DNA from: Gossypium raimondii
Lineage: Eukaryota > Streptophyta > Magnoliopsida > Malvales > Malvaceae
Length of the DNA stretch: 64,000 nucleotides
Assembly (NCBI RefSeq): GCF_025698545.1
Contig: NC_068570.1
Span: 57,245,924 to 57,309,923, forward strand
Direction: 5' to 3'
Numbering within the stretch: position 1 is the first letter of the stretch; the number at the start of each line of letters is the position of its first letter. A program made the position numbers and the translations under genes. The notes beneath the pieces were generated by a model. That model worked only from the letters and a program-made list of their open reading frames with translations, was not told where the DNA came from and ran no database searches. Positions 25,794-38,075 of the stretch are shown here, piece after piece.

Positions 25794-26864
25794 ACCCAGT
25801 TTTCAGGGAGACTGCAACTGCAAGTTGATTGAACGAACAATTGACGTATCCGAGCTGTCGGTAGTACCACAGTTTTGTAAGTTAGAGGGACATAACCAAA
25901 GATGGGACTTTGTTTTATCATTTAAAAAATCTTTTAGGGTGATTCTAATCAAACAGTTATAAACCCTTCTTATATTTCAATTGCGATATAAATTTAAAGT
26001 TTGATTAGCAATTTTGATGGGTGCATGATACTGTGTATGAAGATGAGTTGTGGGTAATGTGGAGCTCCCCATGCATATGCAGTGACGATTACATGCATGA
26101 TCACATGCATCTTTGGTTATGTGTTTTCATGCTTAAGTGAATTCTCCCACCCCATGTTTGCCATCCATTTTAAACTTTTAATTCGGATCTTAACCTGAAT
26201 TTAAATATGATTCAATCTAATTTTAGTATAAAAAATCAACCATAACTTGAAATCAAAATAATCTGAACTTTGAAATAATCTAAATTTAGATTGACTTGAA
26301 ATGATTTTACCAAATAATACAAAATGACTCACTTTGAATGACTATATATCACAAAATGACTCATTTTGAATGGAATTTACAATGAACTCAAAAAGTACAT
26401 TATTTGAATTTAAAATAATTTAAAATGATTTGAAAACTGTGAAAGCTATTGATATGATCCAAGTACACACTATTAAGGAAATAAATAGCTTGGAATTGTC
26501 AATTGTTAGGTCTATTACATTAACAAACAACCCGAACAAAATAATATTTAGTGTAGGTTAGTAGCAAAGTTAACGAGCGTTAAATTTTATCTATGTTCGG
26601 GTTATTTAGCAAAAATAAAAATTTAAATATTAAAAGAGATAAAAATTATTAAATATAGAATTAAAATGATTATTTTTACAAAATTGGAAGGCAAAATAAT
26701 CATTATGTCAATCTTCTATTTTACATTTTCCTTTTCAAAATTAATATTTTATCTCGAATAAAGTTTATGATATTGAATCCAATTTTCATGTAAAATTACT
26801 TTGATTTTAAGTAGGGTTAAAAACTAGTTAAAAATAAAATAAAACTAATTCTTTTTAGTAGTAC

Positions 26865-27162
26865 AAATAGTTGCCTTCTACAACATCTAAAGTTTTTGAG
26901 GCTAGATAAATTGTGTGGCTCCTTTTCAATTCTTTGTCTAATGACGGCTCTCACACTGAAATCACTTGCATCACACATGATTTCAAATGGAAAGTCTTAA
27001 TTTGGTGGTTGCACTATAGGAGCGAAAATTAATTTTTGCTTCGAAGTACCAAATGCGCCCTTATATATCTAATCAAACTCAAATCCCTTGCTAAAAAGCG
27101 ACAGTGATTGTGAAATCTTGGAGAAATCCTTGATAAAACATCTATAAAAACCCACCTTGGCA
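26865..27162 (-). pseudogene. Relic of Ty3/gypsy reverse transcriptase to RNase H
   Basis: Minus-strand reading from 27162 gives KVGFYRCFIKDFSKISQSLS, then after a stop FGTSKQKLIFAPIVQPPN, then FPFEIMCDASDFSVRAVIRQ. These are the ordered motifs that end the gypsy reverse transcriptase and open its RNase H domain. At least two stops interrupt a single frame and the glycine-valine-glycine core is altered, so the copy is inactive. No LTRs or other domains are adjacent, so this is an isolated fragment. Confidence 0.78.
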
Positions 27163-27356
27163 ACTAAAATTTTGCCACATACCTTATTTATTTATTTTAA
27201 AAAAATTCATATATAACTTAAAACACATGGCAAAATTTCAACTTTGCTTGTAGAGTTAAAAACTTTCACTGTCGATCTACCAAATAATTATCCACTTTAG
27301 TGTATATATATTAAAATAATTTAAAAGGAAAAATAATAATTTTAAAGATGAGCAAA

Positions 27357-27700
27357 GCGGTAAAAGTACCATAGAGGTTCTTATACTAGGAGTCTGATTG
27401 TATTTTGCCGGCTCTACTAAAAAAATTGACAAATTAATTCTTATTTGTTAGATGAAAGAGAGAATCAATCATTCTATTAAAAATTTTATTTATTTCTAAT
27501 ATTAAAAATTGATCATTGTACATCAGCATGAGCTACACATTGCACACCAAATGTAGCTGTTTAATTATTCTGTCAGCCATATTAGTTTTAAACAATAAAA
27601 TTAGACAATTTTTAACAAAAAGAATCAATTTACTCTATGATCTAATATATATAAGCCAATTTACTTATTTTTTAAGTAGAAAAGACAAAACGTAACCTGA
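27357..27700. mobile_element. MITE-like element, copy 1 of a pair
   Basis: Starts 'accatagaggttcttatacta' and ends with 'aagacaaaacgtaacctgact'; the copy at 62371-62640 shares 'accatagaggtta/ctct', 'attgtattttg', 'ctattaaaaattt', 'attgat(c/t)(a)tgtac', 'aatttactct' and 'taatatata'. The two arms are loosely inverted ('gtctgattgtattttg' against 'aaaacgtaacc'). Boundaries are approximate. Confidence 0.5.
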
Positions 27701-28215
27701 CTTTAACTACAAGAATTTTCATGATACTTTTACCAACAAAATATTTAAGAATAATGAATCCTCAAAACTTTAAGTACACCAAGTGTATAATAATGAGGAG
27801 AAGGAGAAGGAGAAGTAGAAGAAGCAATCTAAAGGAGTAAGTGGTGAGTAATGATATAATCAAAATAATCCAAACTCGGGTTGGTAGGAAATTTGACTTT
27901 AAAAAATAGAAATCGACTCACCGAATTTGTTATAATTCCCTATACAATCCGAGAGTCTTCCAAAGCCTAGTTTCTGTTACCTGCATAATATGAAGAGTAA
28001 ATCAAACAGCCAAGATTTTGGGATTAAAAAGAAGGATATTACAAATCAAATAATATATATTGTTAGCAACTACAACTTGGTGACAAAAGATTCGATGTTA
28101 TTTTAATGTGAAACCAGTCACCATAAGAGAAAAAGAATAAAAAAAAATGTACAAAACTTTATATATATATTTTTTCCTTTTTCATCATTTATGTTGTTTA
28201 ACATGGCTTGTGATT

Positions 28216-31200
28216 TTATTGCATCCCAGATGAAGATGTTCGGTTTATCCTCTGTGCACCCAATTTGGGCGCAGCAGCTTTAGTTCCTCTCCCTCTTCCG
28301 GCCGATAACGGCTTCGCCTTCGTCGTAGGAGGGGGAGCTGCAATGGCTGCCCAAGGATCATCATCCTCAACTGCTCCACTTGTTTTAACTTTCAATGATT
28401 TTGAAGCAATTTTCGGAGTAGGAACCGCTATCGAACCCCACAAGTCATCATCTTCATCTTTCGTCGCCACCGCCTTCACTGTACTTTTTGATCTCAAACT
28501 TGTAGCTGCTAATTCAAAAAAGAAAAAAAGAAAAAAAAAAGACGAAGATTCAAACCACATACATACATATATAAATCGAACCACATATATCTACACTAAT
28601 ATACATGAGAAATGATGATCAAAGAAAATCCTTCAAGCATTCATGGTTCGGGTAAACTACACCCTAATATCACTAAACAATTTGTAAGTTCACATTTTGG
28701 TCACTCAACTTCAAAAAGTTACAAAATGACCATTGAACTATTTGAAAGTTTTTATTTAAGTCACTAAATTATTCGAAAATTTAAGTCATTGGGTTAAGTT
28801 TCTTTTTCTACAAAATCCGGCTAGTGAATTCTAAGCGACGATTCAATGATCGGTATGGTTAAACAGTGCCTATCAACAAGTGGAAGAACATATTTTTTAT
28901 TCAAATTGATCTGACAATCAGTGTTGGAGTTCAAAGAAAACAATTATTTAATTTTTGTTTCACAGATTTGTGACGTTCAAAACTGTTTCATGAAACAATA
29001 CTAAACTATAGAATAGAAGGGGAAAGTGCAGGCGGTGCGAACGGAAAAAAGCCATACAGTAATGATTTCAACAGTCCAATGACTTAAATGAAAATTTTTG
29101 TATGTTTCAATGACAATTTTGTAACTTTTTGAAGCTGAGTGACTAAAAAGTAAACTTATTAATAGTTTAGTGACATTGGTGTAATTTATCCTTACGGTTA
29201 TTTACACACTACTTGGACTAAATTTAAAATATTTATTATGAAATTCTCAAAGCATAAGATATTTGTATTCATTTCTTGTATTTTTCCAGCCCTGGACCAT
29301 AAGCATTAAAACTAGAAACTTAACTCCTAAATTCCATAATTGAATGAACAATATTTACCTTGAGGTTTAGGTTGTGACACAGGACGTTTCTGAGCTGCCT
29401 GAATGTTTGCAAGGACTGAAGATGGTTTTGGCTCTTCGAGGGGTTCGATATCATCCCATCCGTCTTTGTCACTATATTGTTCTTCATGAATGCCATTCTC
29501 GATTTCACCCCACCCATCAGTTGAAGTAGGGGATGGAGGTGCGGGAGCATCGGCAAAGTCCGAACTGGAACTTACACGGACTGGTGCCATACTTGGAGTT
29601 TCTATTAGTCCTAAGATTGTCAATGAAATGGGTTTTATCGAAAAAAACACCGCATATAATCAAGCAAAAGTAAAGACCAAAAGTAAATACCTGAGCTGGC
29701 TGCAGTAGTGGTAGTCACAGGTCGGACAGAATTGGAAGCGGCAATTGGAGCTTGGTCCGAAGGTTTACCTTTAAGAGTCAAGGAGCTCATGGCCCATCTG
29801 CAAAGTCATAATCTTAGTCATCAACAACAAACCTACACCCTTGGTAAAAAGAACAAACGTAACCCAACTACAAGATTTTTAAGACATGCCCTTATAAATG
29901 ATTTAACTAACAAAGCTAGCTGACAATGCACAATATTCCAATGAAACAAATTGGAATCTAAAAATTTGCATAGTGACTTTCCAGGTTCCTCTTGTGGTAG
30001 ATTGCAATCAATACGACCCCCCTACGGTAAACATTGTCAACTTACTCCAATAAACCAGCATTTCCCGGCATTGATGCGAGCCCTAAACTTCCAGCGTGAG
30101 CAGTATCTCCAGCATTACTCTATAAAGAATCATAGAGAAAAAGCATCACTATAAAATAAAACAAGATAACAAAGACAATAGACCATAGAAAGAATAATAG
30201 GAGGATGAGAAATAGACCATAGAAGCACTAGGATATATTTTAAATAAAAAATAAGTATGCGTAACTAACTACTATATGTTGCCTACATGCTTGAAGCACG
30301 TCAAATTCGATGTTACCACCCAAACATAGCCATACACTGGTTGCCAGCAAATGGTTTAAACATGAAGACCATAGAATTAAAATTTAATAATTCAAGGATG
30401 TAAGCAGCCAAATCAATTAATTGCAGCATCATAGCATGAAGCTTTTGCCAGGTTCAAATCATTGTTTAGTACTAAAAATCTATAAACCAAGAGCTGCAAA
30501 CTGTTTCATTGAGGATGTAAAATTCAAGTTGATTTCATTAGAATCAGCAATAAAAAGAAGCAGAAGGTAAAGATAAATGCATGATATACGAGTATCATTT
30601 AATTTTGTCCTTGATGGCACAGCGTAGTAGTCAGGTCACGTTTGCCTATATTTAAAGGAAAAGAAGTGGAAGAGGAAAAAGCATCTAAAAGCTCACCTTC
30701 TCATTAGATTGCTTCAGTATCTGCATAAATTGATCAACTGCTTGAAATACCTTTGACCTTACATCACTATTTAGAATACAAGAGAGCACACTTTTCATGC
30801 ACACTGATGAATAAAAAGGCAGAAATAAATAAACTGATCAACAATAACATAACCTGTCAGGATCAATGGTAAGTACAACTATATTTGGAAGAATCCGAGT
30901 TGCAATCTCAGTTGTATCATAATAAGAACTGGTGGCACAAAGAGCCATAACTCCTGCCATAATGTAGTTTCATATTAGTTTGATGCCACCTAGAAAACCA
31001 AGAACATATTGCTTTGAAAATCAAAGAAACCATTTCCAAAACCAAGAATACCAGACATTAGCAATACACATGTATACCTGCTCCTCGGGCAGGAGAGAAG
31101 GTATCACGCAATGCACGGACTGTAAATGCATTAATCAAAACTCTCTTCCGTGTCTGCAATTTTAGGGCAAAGGAAGACACTTTTCAACAAGAGGTAGTTA

Positions 31201-34200
31201 ACTAAATTTTAAAAGGAAACAGACACAGTGGAAGAGAAAGAAAGGATCATGCTACCAAATAGTAATATCTCAAATGTAAATGTAAGATAATGAAAACACA
31301 TGAGGATTGGCCTAGAACCTACTAACCCCGTCATTTAGAAAGCTTGCAATGTTTCCCAGTAATATGGTGGTATTTGTTCTAATTGCAGGCTCTTCATCAA
31401 CCTGCCCAAAATTGCCATGATGTACAGAACATAATGAAGCAAATGATTTTGTTATGGGAACAATGCTCAAAAAATTAAATGAAAACTTTATGTTAATCAC
31501 ACCTGTAACTTCGAAAGATACTTCAATAGGGAGCCTGACAAATTACGTTGTGAAAGCTGCAATGAGAAGAAAAAGCAACCCTTAGAAAAGGTTGAAATCA
31601 GAAATCTACAGTAAAAATAGAAAATTTTCACAAAGCTTCAATAGTATGGAGAATGAAACAAGATTGAAAGATGGAAAGAATACGGAAACATATGGGAATT
31701 AAAATCACAAGTTTGTGCAGAACTCAGCCTAGAGTTTTTTTGGGTTTTTTTTGACATAATCTGTTCCGGAGACACTTTCAACATGAATAAAACCATTGGA
31801 CTTTGCACACAATAAGACCTTCAACACATTGTTGTCCTCCTTTTTTGACATCCAAAAAATAGGTGAGACCAGTGGCATATAACAGGGAGTTTACTTTTAA
31901 ATTTTTCTGTTCTTGTGTTGACAGCTGACACTCATGTGAAGGTCCTAATTTTAGTAGTGATTAGTTGGGAATGCGTTCCCAAACCACTCTATGGAGCACA
32001 ATGAGTTATGGAAAGCAATTTCCAAATTGTTTCCAGCAATCTTTTGATTAACTCTAAAGTCAAGCTGTGAAAAGTTTATGAACCCTAAACATTTCCTCGT
32101 ATACTAAGACTTTGGCTTGGCAGCATGGAAAGAAAATCAGGAAGACAAAAAATTAAAAGATTAGAAAAATAGAAATATTGAAAATATATCTTTCTTTTTA
32201 TTAGTGTGCTTGGTAGTAAAGATGGAAAAATGAAAACAAAAAGTAACTTTCTTTAAATACATTGCTTGGTAGAGTAGGCAAATGGGAGGAAACAAAATGC
32301 AAAATTTTAAAAATAATAATCCTATGAAAATGCACACAACATCAAGAAAGTCATTTTCTTTCCATTTTCACTCTTCTCTTTCCATCCTCCCACTTTTCCA
32401 TTGAACCAAGCATACCCTAAATGAATAGCATTGCGAGCTTGTAAAGAGCAAAAGAGTAACTTAAATATGTCAACATCAAGAAAATCAACCAGCAGAATTG
32501 CACCAATAGCTGGCAATGAGAAAGAATCTCTTCAAAGAGATATAACTCTAGAAAGAATTCACTACCTTCAAGGCTTAGGCTGAACAGTCAAACTCGACAA
32601 AAACAAATGACAGAAGTATAAATATCTATTGTAACATTTTGCACTAAGGTACCTCCTTCCATTAGAACAATCACAATTTTCTTCATTGCTAAAAAAAGAT
32701 TCGTGCCACCCTATGTTAGCCCACTCCTGGGTTCAAGGGTTGAAGCTGGTGTTTGCCCAAGATGACTATATTCGTTTCTTTGTAAGCTCTTCATTGTAAT
32801 TAGAGGATTATATCCACAAACATGTGTCTACTTTGACTTGTCAAATATATGATTGACAGAGGCACATTAGGAAAATAATAGGATCAAGTAACACAGCTGC
32901 TGCCAGCAATAAAATTAATGTACCTTAGGAGCCATTATAAGCATGGACTTAAGAGTTAATTCCCGGAGAATTGATGATGTGTCCACAAATCCGGTAGCAA
33001 CATGGGGGTAGACCTAGTTATAAAAATTGAAATGAACAGTCAAAGTCTATTATAATATCAGGAGTTCCGAGTTAAGCAACAAGAATCTGCCTAAATGAGG
33101 GAGAAACATGAAAATCACTTTGCCATGATTTGCTTACTTGCTCATCAACAACTCGCGCTGATAAAGATTCTCCATATTGATCAATATGCTGTAGGAGAGC
33201 AACTCGAATGGCTCGGTCATTAGAAGCAAAAAGTTTTATAATTGTAGGCAGTACCTGGAACGAGAAGCCTAATCCAGTCAGCCAAGGTTACATGATTAAA
33301 CACACACTGGACTTCTATAAGCATAAAGTAAACAGCAATGAACAGGAGTTTGACCTTCAGGGTATATTCTTCAGCTGAAAGCCAAGAACCAATCTTCAAC
33401 AGTGCAGTCAAAGCAGGGGCAGCAGCCGAACCATATTCAAGGGCAGAGGTTAATAAAGGAAATAACTGCAGAGAAAATTACGAAATCATAAATTGTCATG
33501 AAATTGTGGATGAATTTCTATATTTAAAAAAAAAAGTTATAGAAGATTGGTCTTAATTGACTTATCCCACTTGACTTTCAAAATAAGTACCTTCTTCAAC
33601 ACAATTTGGCGAGGAAGCTGCTCTGTTAAATTGGGAAGCTTGCGAAAGAAAGTATCCTTCTCAACACTATCTTTCAAACTAAGAATTTCCATGAAATGTA
33701 TTGTATCCACCAACTTATTTTGGAAATATTCTGGGGGAAAAAAGCATTATAGAATGTGGTATTGCCACAAGGCAAAAACAAGACAGAAGAAAGAACTTTA
33801 GAAACAAATACTGGTGGTGTGAAAATATACAGAAAATATTATATTCTTAGATGCATAGAAAAAAGTATAAGATGATAAAGCAGGAGAAATGAAAAGAAGT
33901 GCCTCATGAAACAGATAGCTCCGTGTGGAACCTTCTGAATAAAAAAACACTATCAAATAATGAGGAACTGCAAGATCCCTGTTTCTAAGCAGAAAGCATC
34001 CAACATTACTTTCAAGTGAACCATCTGCCTTCATTACCACAAGTCATACTCAAATCCTTCCATTTGCATCACCTTATTTTGGATGACTTCTCACAACTCA
34101 AATTCAGATCTTCATTTGTCTTATTTCTTGGGGTAGATGGATCACTTTAGAACATTTATTTTATCTACTTAATCAACGGGTTGTTTCTCTTTTATCTTCC

Positions 34201-37200
34201 AATGCATCCCACAAACTCAAAGTAGTAATAACCAAAAATAAAAGGCTAAAAGTGAATAGGAACTTTCAAGTGTCTTTCAAAAAGTAGAATCAAATGTCAA
34301 CTAAAAAGTACCAAAACCTAGATATAACAAAATGAAGATAACATATCCATTAAAATGGTTTAGATTAACTTAGCAAGGACAATAAATGAACCACCCACTC
34401 ACCCAAAAAACTGCATTGCATTCAAGAAATAACACATTTACTATGTTGCAAGAATAAGGAACAGTCTATGACACTCCAAAGAGGTAAATAGTTAGGTGTA
34501 GTCAGTCAAAGAATTAATGACTAAATCTCATGCTTATAAAGCAAACTGCTTTATTGGACTTCCGAGACTGTTGCCAAAACTACAATAGACTAAAAAAAGG
34601 GGGCACTCAGCCACTCACCACTATTCTCTATAAGTTTTGATGCATTCAACCTGCGTGAAGGTGTGGAGCTCAAGAGCCGCTGATAATCTGGAAGCAGAGA
34701 CTGTGAGACAAGAAAGTAGTCAGATAAATATGAGAAGAAACTTGCAAAGGATCAACACCACCCGACATACACCATGAGTACTCAGGAACACAAACACTAA
34801 TATTAGACATTAATTTGAAGTATGTTGCAGGCATCTGGGTTCAAATGGTTTATTACATGCATTATCATAACAAGAGCTACAAACCTTTGGTATAGAAGCA
34901 GTGTTTCGCAGCTCCTCAGTTTTTCCCAACTTCATGCCAGAGAAAATCTCATAAATAAGACATCCTATCAAATTATAAAAATGTTCAGATTGTATAGAGA
35001 ATTGCATGGTAAAAGAAACAAAGAAATCAGCAAAATAACTGAAATTGAACCAAATCATGGATTTCTTTCCTTCAGTCACTTTAGACAAGCATATATGACT
35101 ATACTTTTTTGAATGTCATTGTAATGCACAGTGTATCAATAAGACAATTGAATTTTTTTTTTTTTTTGAAAATTGAAAAGAGAACATAAAGCTAAGCATT
35201 CTCGGTCAACACAGGAATCTAAGAGACAAGAATAATAGCCAGTATCAACTCGAACAAAAGTCAAAAGATACCCATGCCAAGAAGTATCCTCTTCTTGAAA
35301 TGAAACATTACAAGGAAAGTACACCCAAGAGATCAATGTCGCAAGAAATATGATCAAAGAATTAGTGCAAATTAAGTGATCACCCGTTGACCCACCCTCA
35401 TGTAATTCATTACACCAATATATCAAAAGAAACAATAAAAACTTACCCAAACCCCAAGAATCAATAGCCCATGGTGGAGATTTTCTGATTGCAACCCAGT
35501 CAGACTTCGCCAGCTCCACCGACTTATATTGTGATCCAACAAGCCATTCATACGGCTGATTAAAACAAACAAAGAATCAATTACCTATGCACAGGCAGTT
35601 TTGACAAAAAAGAATGAAAAAGTTTCTGATAAATATGCACATAACATAATTTTGTACAATAATAGAATGAAACATTTCATTCGTGAAAACTTTAAGCTGA
35701 GAAAAGAAATAGATAACCTGCAATTATTCTGAACTTAATACATGAATATACTGCCAATGCCAAAATCTAATGACTACTAAAACTAAATAGGAAGGGCTAT
35801 GTTTATGAGTTACATCTCTAATGATCTACTCAAAAAAAAACTTGGCTATTTTTTAAAAAGATATTTAGAATTCAAAAGTTATGTTTATAAGTTGCATCTC
35901 TAATGATCTATTAAAAAAAACTTGGCTATTGTATAAAAAGATATTTAGAATTCAGCAAATGAAAACCTACACGAATTTTAAGATTGCAATAATATATGTC
36001 ATATTGAGATTCAAAAATAACTTAAACACTTTGCTGACATCCAAACACAAGCATTACCAGCATTGGTCCTGTAGCAGTTCCACTAGTCCCATCATACTCA
36101 GATAAAACATCAAATGCATGTAGCTTCCAGTCCAAGGTCTGCGTTACAACAACACTTTCCAGACAAACATTGCCGTGAACCTGTACCATCCAAAGCTAGT
36201 CAAAAAAGTGATCTTGAAAGAGATAAGAGGGGATTAAAAATCCAGACTTATCAGCAGCTTCTACAAAAACACTTTAGATCAATGACCTACACAGCAACAA
36301 AAAAAACACTCAAACCCGAGTGCAAGCACATTGAATAAACAAATAAGATTCAAACTTTGCTATCATAGAGGACTAAAGAGAAAAGCTGGCACATTCTTCT
36401 CATGCAAACTGGGTGGCATAGTTTCTGTAAATGCATTACATTTCAAAATGATTCCAGTCAACATCTTACTATCGGTGTATGCATGATTGTACTACATTTA
36501 GAGTGAAAAGAAAATCCAAAGAAAAATAAAATTAGAAAATAATAGTAATAGAAACAACTTGTCTATCTTAAAATGATGATTGGTTTGATAAATATGATGG
36601 GAACAAAAAGCGCAAGCACTCAATATGACTCTTTTATGCTAAATCCACCGAACCATATTCAGTCTATTTTAAATGTAGTAATACAAGAAAAAAATCCTTC
36701 GCTTACCTCGGAAATTATGTGTCTATTTGTATAAATGCATGGGTGACAGAATTCATGAATGGCTTATGCAAAGTGTCAATCTCTTAACATATGTTAATGC
36801 AACACTGACATTTTTCCAGCAATCACGTCAGATAGATGCTAAATCTAGAGTCACAAATTTGTCACACAGATTATTATTAAGATAACTAAGCATTTTTCAA
36901 CTTTCAACAACTAAAGATCTAAACTTGCAGCCCTAGTTTGAAATACTTACAAGTTTGCAGTCATTATTTAAAAAGCTCACAGCTTTAGCTATTTGGTGCA
37001 GACCCCAGGCGTAATACTCATCTCTACCAACAAAGAAATCACACCCCAAAATTATTAAGGTTTTAAATAACATACAGTGTTTTCAATCTCCCATGTATGA
37101 TTGCATAAAAAAGGAAAGGAACTTTTCAAATATGGCATAGGTGAATTCCAATGTCAGAAACTAAAACATGTTATGCATTCTCGGAATCAACAAAAAAAGA

Positions 37201-38075
37201 AGAGCAAAGACGAGCACGGAATTTAGCAAAGTGGATATACCTTTGTGTACCTTCTAAACTTAGTTCCTTGATCTTCTCAGATAATGGCATAGCAGGCTCT
37301 GTGACAATATAGATGGTAACTTTTGTACCGGAACCATCAACAGTTTCAACCTCAGTACTGTAAAGAAATGACAAGATATTCGGATGCCTCACCTGTAGAA
37401 GGATCAAAAATACCATCTCAATGTCCAGAATCCAGCAACTATTCTAACACAAGTGAGACTAAACTTTTGGCTGTTGTTTTTACTACCCGCTTTTCGCTTC
37501 TAAAAAGCAAAAGAGAAAGCCAAAAAGGGTGTGCTTTATATTGAAAGCAAATATAAATTTAGAAGAAATAACACCTTAAAATCTAATCTAGCTCGATCAC
37601 TAAAATGCACTCTCATATAAAACAAAAACATAGTGATACTAAAAAGCAATAATGGATTATCATCGCAAATGCCATAAACAAGGAGAAAGCAATTTAATTG
37701 AGAAAAGAATAGTTACAGTTCGAAGACGCTTGACACCATTCCGACCAGCAGCTAAACGGCCGTCCTGCGGATTACTACCGGAAAGAGAAAATATAGACAC
37801 AGGAGATCCATCATCCTGGAAGAAAAACGTATTAAAAATAAGTGGATTCAAGTACAAGATCCAATGTGATTATGAGTTAGGCAATGTGATTAAAGATTGA
37901 ATTTGATTCGATGGTTAACAGTAAATGGAGAATTCAGAAAAAAGAATACCTTGGAAGTGCCGCGAAAGTGAGACCACGAGGACCAAGCGGAAGGGTAAGG
38001 ATCCCCTATATTGTAAGGTAGATCCTTCTGGCCTCCCCCTGATCCGCCCACCACTCCTTTCAAGAAATTGAACAT
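28216..38075 (-). CDS. SCYL1: SCY1-like pseudokinase with ARM/HEAT repeats
   Basis: SCYL1-type protein; the Arabidopsis homologue At2g40730 (CTEXP) is linked to tRNA export, animal SCYL1 to COPI trafficking. Twenty-one exons, 800 residues: 38075-37950, 37815-37717, 37392-37241, 37023-36951, 36180-36058, 35555-35447, 34964-34885, 34700-34619, 33730-33591, 33465-33355, 33254-33138, 33013-32924, 31556-31503, 31401-31327, 31153-31078, 30953-30854, 30766-30697, 30119-30046, 29797-29691, 29610-29359, 28508-28216. The N-terminus (MFNFLKGVVGG) and kinase fold are clear, but the catalytic loop is VHGNVCLESVVV instead of HRD and the DFG site reads LHAFD, so it should not phosphorylate. ARM/HEAT helices span about 300-560. 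The tail has acidic-tryptophan motifs (GWDDIEP, DDLWGSI, DDDPWAAI), which may bind trafficking partners, and ends SSSGMQ, without the RK-type COPI signal. Confidence 0.94.
28651..29191. mobile_element. MITE family B, copy in the last SCYL1 intron
   Basis: Long inverted ends: left GGTAAACTACACCCTAATAT and, in reverse, right GGATAAATTACACCAATGTC, with pairing continuing through 'ggtcactcaacttcaaaaag' and 'gctgagtgactaaaaa'. The middle is unrelated to the family B copy at 47499-48086, but the arms match it. It fills most of intron 20. Nine-base flanks (catggttcg, ttacggtta) no longer match well. Confidence 0.7.
32108..32420. mobile_element. MITE-like element in SCYL1 intron 12
   Basis: The left end has 'ctttggcttggcagcatgga' and the right end, in reverse, 'tttagggtatgcttggttca'; inside, 'gtgcttggtagtaaagatgg' and 'ttgcttggtagagtaggc' repeat. 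It is AT-rich with no frame. Ends are approximate. Confidence 0.45.
35796..35957 (+). repeat. Tandem duplication in SCYL1 intron 6
   Basis: Two units of about 80 bases each hold 'tatgtttat(g/a)agtt(a/g)catctc', 'taatgatcta', 'aaaaaaacttggctatt' and 'aaaaagatatttagaattca'. A handful of substitutions separate them, so the event is fairly recent compared with most repeats here. Confidence 0.8.

Larger units (their letters stand above)
25794..28215. other. Region between two convergent genes
   Basis: Holds the 3' ends of both neighbours plus AT-rich DNA. Near 26070-26112 there is a cluster of CATGCA/TGCATG (RY-type) motifs just past the nucleotidyltransferase end. A gypsy relic and a MITE are listed separately; otherwise no gene is seen. 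Confidence 0.6.

Noticed and set aside
28265-28615. Plus-strand frame opposite the last SCYL1 exon
   Set aside because: Antisense of an exon whose frame and splice sites fit the 800-residue protein; no independent support.
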